Shown in pieces: positions 6,471 to 13,650 of a DNA stretch of 13,650 nt. Below the pieces are notes generated by a model. It was not told the DNA's origin. It did no database searches and saw only the letters and a list, made by a program, of their open reading frames with translations. This stretch comes from Flavipsychrobacter stenotrophus (lineage in GTDB: Bacteria > Bacteroidota > Bacteroidia > Chitinophagales > Chitinophagaceae), in the NCBI GenBank assembly GCA_947379685.1, contig CANCOG010000068.1:1-13650 (forward strand), written 5' to 3'. The position numbers and the translations under genes were made by a program. The first letter of the stretch is position 1. Each line of letters opens with the position of its first letter.

Positions 6471-9400
6471 ATGAAAAAAATGATTTTTATTATTGCCTGC
6501 CAGTTGGTAGCCTTTTGTATTGATGGACAAACCAACCCAACCGCACAGACGCTGCCTTACTTCCAGGATTTTTCTTCCTTTACTGGAAGCACGACCACAT
6601 ATCCTGCAGGGTGGCAAGGATGGACGATTGCCGGAAGCCTCGGTACTAGTTATCCCACAGCTGCACCGAGTGGAAACCAGGCTTTGGCAGGGACTACAAA
6701 TGCCACAACATCGGCATTTGTAGGAGATATGAACCGAAAAATAGGTATTCTGAGCACTGCATCAAACCTTGTTAGCGTTGTTCTGGCCATCAATACCACG
6801 TCGCTTAGCAGTATACAGCTAACTTACACCGCATCTACCCAGGCTGTGAATTATCAGGGCAGGGTTGATGAGCTGGGCCTTCAATACCGGATAGGCACAT
6901 CAGGTACTTTCACGAATATATCTACTGACTACTGGAACAGCGTAACCAACAATAGTACCACGGCTGTAGTTACACCTTCGAATTCAGCAATAATAACGGC
7001 AACATTGCCATCGGCCTGCAATGGTCAGTCAGTGGTGCAGCTTCGCTGGGTAATGAAGGATTCTATTGGGGCCGGCAACCGTCCCAGCTTTTCCATTACC
7101 AATGTTACCGTGGCGGCTGCATCTCAGATTGTCAACTACTACAATACCGCAAGTACCAACTTAGACAATGCCGCCAACTGGGGTACTGCAACCAATGGCA
7201 CCGGCAGCCACCCCAGCAATTTTACGACGGCCGGCCAGGTATTCAATATTCACAATGCAAATACAGGTGTTACGGCATCTACCTGGACAGTTTCCGGCGC
7301 AGCATCAAAAATAGTTGTGGAAGGAACCGATTTTACCATCGCCTCCGGCAAAACAATTACAGCTTTGGTAGACGTTAACGCTTCAAGGACGCTCACCATT
7401 CAGTCAACTACCTTCCCGACATTAAATGTGCTTGCTCCTACCAGCACAGTAAGTTTTAAGAGCCTGACTTCGATAACCATTCCCCTGGTAATAGCCGGAT
7501 ATGGCAATATAATTTTTGATGCAACGACTGTTGCAAACCCCGCCACTATGGGCGACATTATGTTCGCAGGGAATTTTAAGCTCCAGACTGCCGGGGCTGC
7601 TTTTAGCGCGGCCAACCTTAACTTATGCACGAAGGGGACATCAGACCAGTACATTTTCGGCGGCGGTTTTACCCTGAGCTGCGGTAGTCTCAACAACAAT
7701 GTAACCAACACCAAAACAGGTAAACTGCTTCTTGGCCCCACCACGAACATGACAATCAATAATTCGATCAACATGATCAATTTTGGTGCGGCCAATAATT
7801 TCACTGACAGTGGAAATACGCTTACTGTATTGGGCAATGTTACTGACAGTGGCGACGCAGCCGGGTACAATCTTACAGGAACCATAGGTTTTACAGCTAC
7901 AGCAGGTACCAGCAATATAAGCGGCGGGGCAAATGGAACAGTGGCCACCCCTGCTGTTCTTAAAAACGTTACTGTAAATACTTCGGGCACCGCAGGTCTA
8001 AGCTTTAACCCGGCAGCAGGAAGTGGCACAACAACCATAAAGGGTAATTTTACGCTTACGGCAAGCGGTTCGGGGCTTGTCGTTTTCAATGCGAATACCA
8101 TAAAAATTGGCGGAAACTTTACCCATACCCCTACAACTAACAAAATTACATTTGCTGGCAGCACCGTTGAATTTAATGGCACAAGTGCCCAAACTTATTC
8201 AAGCCTCATAACTACTACAGGGTGTATTTTTAATAACCTGACGATGAACGGCGCCGGAGGGCTGACATTGTCTAACAATATGCAGGCTACCGGTACATTA
8301 ACCCTAACCACAGGGAAATTGACTACGGGGGCGCAGACATTTACATTAGCATCCTCCGGCAGCCTTTCCGGCGGTAGTGCGACTTCCTACATAAATGGCA
8401 GCTTTGCCAAAGGGATAGCCGCAGCAACGACTACAAAAACTTTTGAAGTGGGTGATGCCGCGGCATACGCTCCGGTAACACTCACCTTTAATGGAGGTTC
8501 TGTGGCTGCTGGCACCATAACTGTAAAAGCTACCGCCGGAAATCATCCAACCGCCGGCTCTTTTATCAATTCGGCCTATTTTGCAAACAGGTATTGGACA
8601 ATTACCAACAGTGGTACAAGTGGATTTACTTCCCTTAGCACGCTCCTGAATTACAACCTCACTGATATCAGCGCCACGACAGGAGGTGCAACATCTAATA
8701 GCAGTTTTATTGTAAGACAGCTCAACGGTACCTGGTCAACTCCAACCTGTTCAAACCCTACTTCCACTTCGTCGCAGGCAAGTGCTATTGCTTTTTCAGC
8801 TGCATTTGGAGACTATATTGCAGGGCAGATTATTCCGACCATTACCTCCGTTAGCCCAAACAGTGCCAATCCTGGTGCAACCGTAACAATATCCGGGCCG
8901 TATTTTAATACTAACGCAGGCCAGCATAAGGTATTTTTTGGTGCAACCAGGGCCGCTGTTTCTTCATCGTCAGGTACCTCTCTGACGGTGACTGCACCAA
9001 CCGGTGCCACATATGGCCCGATCTCTGTGCTCGATACTGTTACCAGGGGGACTGGCTATGAGCAGTATGCGTACATGCCAAAGTTTGACAATAGTTCCTA
9101 TATTCCGGGACTAATAAACTTCGCCACAGGCGTTGCTTATAGTGGAACAAGTGCGTTCGGCATTGCCATTGGCGATCTGGATGGGGATGGCAAACCAGAT
9201 GTGGTTGTGGCGAATCGAAGCACCAATACAGTCTCTGTTTATCGCAATACGAGCAGTAGTGGCAGTATCACTTCGGGTTCCTTTGCGAGTCCTGTTGATT
9301 TTGCGCTTAGTAGCCCCGGCGGTTCCTGTTTCCGAGTAGCCCTTGGAGACATGGACGGAGATGGCAAACTCGACATTGTAGCAGTAGCTAACTCTTCCGG

Positions 9401-12400
9401 CAGTTTCGCAGTTTTTAGAAATACAAGTACGAGCGGCAGTATCACATCTGGTTCTTTTGCAAGTTCTGTACCCTTTCTTACGGCGACAGGCTCAAGTCCT
9501 GTTGATTTAGCCCTTGGCGACCTCAATGGGGATGGTAAGCTCGACGTGGCTGTAATAAATGAGTCCAGCAGTACTGTATCTATTTACCGCAATACAGGCG
9601 GCAGCCCTGGTAGTATTAACTTTGCAGTCAGAGTTGATTACGCAACAGGGCCATACCCGGAAGGAATAGCAATTGGCGATCTGGACGGAGACAGCAAACC
9701 CGAAATGGTAATAACGTCAGAAGGGAGTAATTCTGTAATCGTTTACAAAAATAACAGCACAGGAACTTTTACCGCAGGTTCTTTTGCTGCGAGTTATTTC
9801 ACGACTGGTAACAGCCCTTTTGATGTTGCAATTGGTGATCTTGACGGAGATGGTAAACCAGACCTGTCTGTAACAAATTATGGAGATAATACTGTATCGG
9901 TTTTACGAAATACAGGTAGCAGCGGGTCTATTAATTTTGCAACAAATGTGGATTTTGCTACAGGATCAAATCCTCAGGCGGTAGCTGTTGGCGACATCGA
10001 CGGAGATGGCAAGGCAGATATTGCTGTAACAAATTCCGGTGGCAACTCACTTTCGGTTATTCGAAACATCAGTTCGAGCGGAGCCATTACGACAGGGTCT
10101 TTTGCAACAAAAGTGGATTTTACGTCATATAGCTCTTTTTTAGTCATCGGCGACCTGGACGGGGATGGGAAGCCTGAATTGGCAACTACAAGTAGCGGTA
10201 TAAATGTAATGCATAATGCGCCCCTTTTTCCTATTACCGGGACGAGGGCAATTTGCAGTGGAACTACGACTACTCTTACTGATGCAAGGAGCGGCGGCGC
10301 CTGGAGCTCAGGGAGCAGTGGAATTGCAACTGTTAATTCATCAGGGGTGGTAACAGGGGTAGCTGGCGGAGCAACCGTTATTTCTTACACAGCCGGCGAC
10401 GTAAGTGATACGTTTAACATAACGATAAAAGCTACACCTGCTATTACGCTAACTCCGGCATCGGTGTTTCAGTGTACAGGTGGAAATACCAATATTACAG
10501 CATCTGGCGGCAGCGTGTCATACTCTTGGTCTCCTGGTGCGGGACTAAGTTCTACTACAGGTGCCACAGTGAATTGCAATGCAACGAGTTCAACTATTTA
10601 TACTGTAACGGGTACCGGCTCCAGCGGCTGCACAAGAGTGCTCACGGAAACAGCAACTGTAGTTACTTCCGTTACACTTACAGTCACACCATCATCGGCG
10701 GGCATACCGGTGGGCTTCCCCCAAACTGTTTCGGTGTCGGGTGGAGGCAATTACATATGGTCTCCTGCTACAACTTTAAGTGCCACTACGGGGGGGGCAG
10801 TTGTCGCGACACCCACTACTGCTACTACTTATACTGTGACAGAAACGTCGCCAGCTTGCGGTGGCGTAACTGCAACCTCAACTTTAAACATCCAGTTACC
10901 TCCAACCATTTCTTCCGTTAGCCCCAATATCGCCAATCCGGGGACTTCTGTAACTATAACGGGTAGTAATTTCAACACGACAGCAGCTAATAATATCGTC
11001 TATTTTGGTGCAACAAAGGCGGTCGTTTCCTCAGCGTCGGCAACTTCGCTCAGTGTCATATCGCCGGCTGGAGGTTCATATGCTCCTATCTCACTATTGG
11101 ATAGTGTTACCGGGGAAGTGGGATATGAACAATATGCATTCTTACCTAAATTTAATGATAGTGCCTATATCCCCGGACTGGTTAGCTTTAACGGTAAAGT
11201 TGATCTCTCGACAGGTTCTACCCCCGAAGGTGTCGCGGTGAGCGATCTTGACGGAGATGGCAAAGCAGATCTAATTGTGGCAAACTCCGGTGCCAATACG
11301 ATAACGGTTTATCGGAATGTGAGTTCTTCCGGAGCCATCGTTGCCGGATCTTTTTCCGGGTCGGTATCATTTGCGACCGGCACAACTCCGGCATATGTGA
11401 AAGCTGCTGATGTTGATGGCGACGGAAAGCCTGATATTATTGTTGCCAACAGTGGCTCTGCTACAATTTCTGTTTTCAGAAATACTACGGGCCCCGGAGC
11501 CTTCACAAGCGGTTCATTTGCCGCAAAGGTTGACTTCTCCGTAGGAACTTCTCCATTCGATGTTGCCATCGCGGACTTCGATGGAGATGGAAAGGCAGAC
11601 ATAGCAGTACCGAACAGTGGATCAACAACTATATCCATTTTAAGAAATACATCATCGTCGGGATCACCATCCTTTGCGACAGCAGTGAATTGTACTACAG
11701 GCGCTACTCCGAAAAAAATATTCGCAGGTGACCTTGACGGAGATGGGAAACCAGACCTGGCCGTAACCAATAATGGCACCGCCACCGTTTCGGTATTCCT
11801 GAACACCGCTTCGGCTGGTAGTTTGACAACGAGTTCATTTGCTGCCAAGGTTGACTTTACCACAGGAACAGCTCCCTGGGGCCTTACTGCAGCCGACATT
11901 GACGGAGATGGCAAGCCTGAGTTGATTGTTGCCAATCAATCCTCTGGTACCTTATCTGTCTTCCGTAATACATCCACCAGCGGCGCTATAACGTCAGGTT
12001 CATTTGCAGCAAAAGTTGATTTTACGACTGGTACGTCTCCAAGGGATCTTTCTGTTGGTGATTTCGACGGTGATAGTAAGGTGGACATCGGAGTGGTGAA
12101 TGCAACGTCCGCAACTGTTTCAGTTTTTCGCAACACTGGTACAAGCGGTTCTATAGCATCAGGGTCTCTGGCTGCCAAGGCTGATTTTGGTACTGGTACC
12201 TCGCCATTGGGAATCGCCATCGGCGACCTGGATTTGGATGGCAAGCCTGACATTATTATCGCAAATAGTGGTGGTGGCACGGTATCAATACTCCGTAACA
12301 GACCAATATTACTAGTGCCTAGCATTACTTCCGTCAGCCCCAATATAGCTAACCCCGGCACCTCAATAACCATAACCGGCACCAATTTCAATACTACGGC

Positions 12401-13650
12401 CGCTAATAATAAAGTGTATTTCGGCGCTGAAAAGGCGGTCGTTAGCTCTGCTTCTGCTACTTCGCTTACCGTTACTTCTCCGGTTGGCGGCACTTTTGCA
12501 AGGGTATCTGTGTTAGACAGCGCAGATGGTCAGGTAGGTTATGAGCTATTCCCTTACTTGCCTAAATATGATAACAGCGCTTACTTATCGGGCACTGTTA
12601 AATTTGATTCCGGTATCGACTTAACAAGCGAGACACACCCAAGGGGCGTGGCTATTGGCGACCTCGATGGGGATGGTAAACCTGATATGGTTGTGGCAAA
12701 TTATTTCGGTAGTTCCGTTTCTGTTTACCGCAATATCAGCAGCTCCGGAAGCATCAGTGCCGGTTCGTTTGCTTCACGGGTGAATTTTGCCACCACTGGA
12801 AGCCCTGCCAAGGTCGTCATTGGCGACCTCGATGGCGATGGAAAGCTTGACATCGTTGCGGTAGGTCGCGGTTCAGGCAGTTTATCTATTTTGAGAAATA
12901 CTTGCAGCGTCGGCAGCATTACCACAGGTTCGTTTGCTTCAGCGGTTAATTTTACAGTTGGTGCAGCCCCGGAAATGGCAGCGATCGGTGATGTGGATGG
13001 GGATGGCAAACCAGACCTAATAACAGCAAATAATGGCGACAACACGGTATCCGTATTACAAAATATAGGTGCCCCGGGAAGTATTACCTCTGCTTCTTTT
13101 GCAAACAGGGTTAACTTTGCAGCAGGGACTGTACCCTCATATGTAGCTATTGGCGACCTCGATGGGGATGGTAGGCCAGACGTAGCAGCAACCAACGCGG
13201 CCGGTGGAAGTGTATCTGTTTTTCGAAATACTAGCACGGTCGGTTTAATCAATACTGGTTCTTTTGCCACGAAAGTTGATTTTACGACGGGGGGAGTTCC
13301 TCAGAGCGTAGCGCTTGCAGATATAGATGGGGACGGCAAGGCTGATATGGTTGTGTCAGGCAATTCCGCCGGGATTCTTGTATTCCGAAATGTCAGCAGC
13401 GCAGGCAGCATCACAACCGGTTCGTTTGGTGGGGTTGCTTTCTCAACCGGGGCGCGCCCATGGGAAGTAGCCGTTGGCGACATAGATGGAGATGGCAAAC
13501 CAGACCTCGTGACAGCAAATACTGATAACAACACAATATCTGTGCTTCGGAATACCAGCTCTAGTGGAAGTTTGACTTCCGGTTCGTTTGCTGCAAGGAT
13601 AGATTATGCCACCGATTCAACCCCGATGAGCATAGCCATCGGTGATCTGG
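6471..13650 (+). CDS. Giant secreted modular protein with IPT/TIG, Ig-like and FG-GAP/VCBS propeller repeats (3' end outside the window)
   Basis: I read this frame codon by codon from ATG 6471 to the window edge and met no stop: 2393 complete codons, with the C-terminus missing. An in-frame TGA at 6441 makes 6471 the first usable ATG. The signal peptide is MKKMIFIIACQLVAFCIDGQ. Residues about 25-225 hold an opening domain (TLPYFQDFSSF, YPAGWQGW), and 226-785 are Thr/Ser/Asn/Gly-rich beta repeats. Three units follow: IPT from residues 789, 1477 and 1950, each leading through a linker like YEQYAYMPKFDNSSYIPG into an FG-GAP propeller whose loops read GDLDGDGKPD. Three Ig-like domains (about 1255-1476; the first BIG2-like) lie between units 1 and 2. 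DxDGDGxxD loops bind calcium in related integrin-type propellers. It is probably exported and surface-bound or released; the type IX sorting domain usual in such proteins would lie beyond the window. A role in adhesion or polymer binding is inference. Confidence 0.93.
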   Translation, partial: MKKMIFIIACQLVAFCIDGQTNPTAQTLPYFQDFSSFTGSTTTYPAGWQGWTIAGSLGTSYPTAAPSGNQALAGTTNATTSAFVGDMNRKIGILSTASNLVSVVLAINTTSLSSIQLTYTASTQAVNYQGRVDELGLQYRIGTSGTFTNISTDYWNSVTNNSTTAVVTPSNSAIITATLPSACNGQSVVQLRWVMKDSIGAGNRPSFSITNVTVAAASQIVNYYNTASTNLDNAANWGTATNGTGSHPSNFTTAGQVFNIHNANTGVTASTWTVSGAASKIVVEGTDFTIASGKTITALVDVNASRTLTIQSTTFPTLNVLAPTSTVSFKSLTSITIPLVIAGYGNIIFDATTVANPATMGDIMFAGNFKLQTAGAAFSAANLNLCTKGTSDQYIFGGGFTLSCGSLNNNVTNTKTGKLLLGPTTNMTINNSINMINFGAANNFTDSGNTLTVLGNVTDSGDAAGYNLTGTIGFTATAGTSNISGGANGTVATPAVLKNVTVNTSGTAGLSFNPAAGSGTTTIKGNFTLTASGSGLVVFNANTIKIGGNFTHTPTTNKITFAGSTVEFNGTSAQTYSSLITTTGCIFNNLTMNGAGGLTLSNNMQATGTLTLTTGKLTTGAQTFTLASSGSLSGGSATSYINGSFAKGIAAATTTKTFEVGDAAAYAPVTLTFNGGSVAAGTITVKATAGNHPTAGSFINSAYFANRYWTITNSGTSGFTSLSTLLNYNLTDISATTGGATSNSSFIVRQLNGTWSTPTCSNPTSTSSQASAIAFSAAFGDYIAGQIIPTITSVSPNSANPGATVTISGPYFNTNAGQHKVFFGATRAAVSSSSGTSLTVTAPTGATYGPISVLDTVTRGTGYEQYAYMPKFDNSSYIPGLINFATGVAYSGTSAFGIAIGDLDGDGKPDVVVANRSTNTVSVYRNTSSSGSITSGSFASPVDFALSSPGGSCFRVALGDMDGDGKLDIVAVANSSGSFAVFRNTSTSGSITSGSFASSVPFLTATGSSPVDLALGDLNGDGKLDVAVINESSSTVSIYRNTGGSPGSINFAVRVDYATGPYPEGIAIGDLDGDSKPEMVITSEGSNSVIVYKNNSTGTFTAGSFAASYFTTGNSPFDVAIGDLDGDGKPDLSVTNYGDNTVSVLRNTGSSGSINFATNVDFATGSNPQAVAVGDIDGDGKADIAVTNSGGNSLSVIRNISSSGAITTGSFATKVDFTSYSSFLVIGDLDGDGKPELATTSSGINVMHNAPLFPITGTRAICSGTTTTLTDARSGGAWSSGSSGIATVNSSGVVTGVAGGATVISYTAGDVSDTFNITIKATPAITLTPASVFQCTGGNTNITASGGSVSYSWSPGAGLSSTTGATVNCNATSSTIYTVTGTGSSGCTRVLTETATVVTSVTLTVTPSSAGIPVGFPQTVSVSGGGNYIWSPATTLSATTGGAVVATPTTATTYTVTETSPACGGVTATSTLNIQLPPTISSVSPNIANPGTSVTITGSNFNTTAANNIVYFGATKAVVSSASATSLSVISPAGGSYAPISLLDSVTGEVGYEQYAFLPKFNDSAYIPGLVSFNGKVDLSTGSTPEGVAVSDLDGDGKADLIVANSGANTITVYRNVSSSGAIVAGSFSGSVSFATGTTPAYVKAADVDGDGKPDIIVANSGSATISVFRNTTGPGAFTSGSFAAKVDFSVGTSPFDVAIADFDGDGKADIAVPNSGSTTISILRNTSSSGSPSFATAVNCTTGATPKKIFAGDLDGDGKPDLAVTNNGTATVSVFLNTASAGSLTTSSFAAKVDFTTGTAPWGLTAADIDGDGKPELIVANQSSGTLSVFRNTSTSGAITSGSFAAKVDFTTGTSPRDLSVGDFDGDSKVDIGVVNATSATVSVFRNTGTSGSIASGSLAAKADFGTGTSPLGIAIGDLDLDGKPDIIIANSGGGTVSILRNRPILLVPSITSVSPNIANPGTSITITGTNFNTTAANNKVYFGAEKAVVSSASATSLTVTSPVGGTFARVSVLDSADGQVGYELFPYLPKYDNSAYLSGTVKFDSGIDLTSETHPRGVAIGDLDGDGKPDMVVANYFGSSVSVYRNISSSGSISAGSFASRVNFATTGSPAKVVIGDLDGDGKLDIVAVGRGSGSLSILRNTCSVGSITTGSFASAVNFTVGAAPEMAAIGDVDGDGKPDLITANNGDNTVSVLQNIGAPGSITSASFANRVNFAAGTVPSYVAIGDLDGDGRPDVAATNAAGGSVSVFRNTSTVGLINTGSFATKVDFTTGGVPQSVALADIDGDGKADMVVSGNSAGILVFRNVSSAGSITTGSFGGVAFSTGARPWEVAVGDIDGDGKPDLVTANTDNNTISVLRNTSSSGSLTSGSFAARIDYATDSTPMSIAIGDL
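8835..10224 (+). repeat. Protein repeat unit 1: IPT domain plus seven-bladed FG-GAP propeller
   Basis: The IPT/TIG domain opens with PTITSVSPNSANPG at 8835. The linker ends in FDNSSYIPG. The seven calcium-loop motifs begin at 9171, 9345, 9516, 9675, 9834, 9990 and 10149, spaced 156-174 bases apart. Variants are DLNGDGKLD (blade 3), DLDGDSKPE (blade 4) and DLDGDGKPE (blade 7). Each blade carries a second conserved strip like SVYRNTSSSGSITSGSFA. Confidence 0.85.
10233..10898 (+). other. Three Ig-like domains between propeller units 1 and 2
   Basis: Domain A (about 10233-10430) has the BIG2-like pattern ICSGTTTTLTD, then GIATVNSSGVVTGVAGGATV. Domain B (about 10431-10670) has FQCTGGNTNITASGG and SYSWSPGAGL. 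Domain C (about 10671-10898) has VSVSGGGNYIWSPATTLSAT and ends in TSTLNIQL. The W-S-P core and the TTYTVT ending recur in B and C, which suggests duplication. These are probably spacers that extend the protein from the cell surface. They are part of the giant gene. Confidence 0.7.
10899..12305 (+). repeat. Protein repeat unit 2: IPT domain plus seven-bladed FG-GAP propeller
   Basis: The IPT domain opens with PTISSVSPNIANPGTS at 10902. The linker reads YEQYAFLPKFNDSAYIPG. The seven loop motifs begin at 11241, 11406, 11571, 11727, 11892, 12057 and 12222, mostly 165 bases apart. Deviations are DIDGDGKPE (blade 5), DFDGDSKVD (blade 6) and DLDLDGKPD (blade 7, where the conserved Gly is replaced by Leu). 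Confidence 0.85.
12318..13650 (+). repeat. Protein repeat unit 3: IPT domain plus FG-GAP propeller, cut in blade 7
   Basis: The IPT domain opens with PSITSVSPNIANPGTS at 12318, immediately after propeller 2 with no spacer. The linker reads YELFPYLPKYDNSAYLSG. Loop motifs begin at 12657, 12822, 12987, 13152, 13317 and 13476, and a seventh starts at 13641 (IAIGDL) where the window ends. Spacing is 165 bases except 159 between blades 5 and 6. Confidence 0.85.

Noticed and set aside
7400..8182. 260-codon antisense frame inside the giant gene
   Set aside because: It is low-complexity (V/L/P/A-rich) and a by-product of Thr/Gly/Asn-rich codons on the + strand, where a continuous secreted-protein frame exists.
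10472..10921. 149-codon + strand frame rich in Cys/Tyr/His
   Set aside because: It lies in another frame of the Ig-like region of the giant gene and has an implausible composition.
11309..13534. Series of long antisense frames with repeated GLPSPS-like strings
   Set aside because: The strings are the reverse-strand image of the repeated GDxDGDGKPD codons of the propeller blades. They repeat with the same period and need no separate genes.
9120..13650. Regular repeats about 165 bases apart, considered as a CRISPR array
   Set aside because: The period is too long, the repeats are not identical in DNA, and they are in frame and encode FG-GAP blades.

Overview
The window looks like chromosomal DNA from a Bacteroidota bacterium, probably in the Chitinophagales/Sphingobacteriales range. 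The evidence is: promoter-like TAnnTTTG boxes with no Shine-Dalgarno sequences; a Bacteroidota-type carbohydrate porin; a LytTR regulator next to a TPR-type sensor kinase; and a giant secreted protein built from IPT, Ig-like and FG-GAP/VCBS modules of the kind exported by the type IX secretion system. The genus cannot be fixed from this sequence.

Left part (1-1927): the 3' end of a small c-type cytochrome gene is followed by a complete OprB-like carbohydrate porin gene (412-1722). A tRNA-Lys(CTT) follows at 1799-1872, with its own promoter upstream and a strong intrinsic terminator downstream. Just past the tRNA are two GTACAACAT copies and three TGCACGAWTT copies, which look like the remains of an integrase attachment region, although no integrase gene is present.

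Middle part (1928-6470): a minus-strand gene encodes a small J-domain protein with a C-terminal membrane anchor (2049-2648). A 647-base stretch with no convincing gene follows; it contains a well-formed 12-bp imperfect hairpin. Next come two same-strand signalling genes: a REC-LytTR response regulator (3296-4027) and a TPR/HisKA_2 sensor histidine kinase (4200-6074). They probably form one two-component system. A 396-base leader follows, holding several overlapping inverted repeats.

Right part (6471-13650): one uninterrupted reading frame runs from an ATG with a signal peptide to the window edge, 2393 complete codons with no stop. It fills the right half of the window. The protein has an N-terminal beta-rich region, then three units each made of an IPT/TIG domain, a conserved aromatic linker and a seven-bladed FG-GAP propeller with calcium-loop motifs (DxDGDGxxD). 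Three Ig-like domains lie between units 1 and 2. The third propeller is cut at its seventh blade by the window end. It is probably a cell-surface or secreted adhesin-like protein. The adjacent two-component system could regulate it, but that link rests on gene order only.

No CRISPR array, transposase, rRNA or phage structural gene was seen. The most notable item is the giant three-unit propeller protein. Its parts belong to known families, and I cannot claim a wholly new system from the sequence alone.
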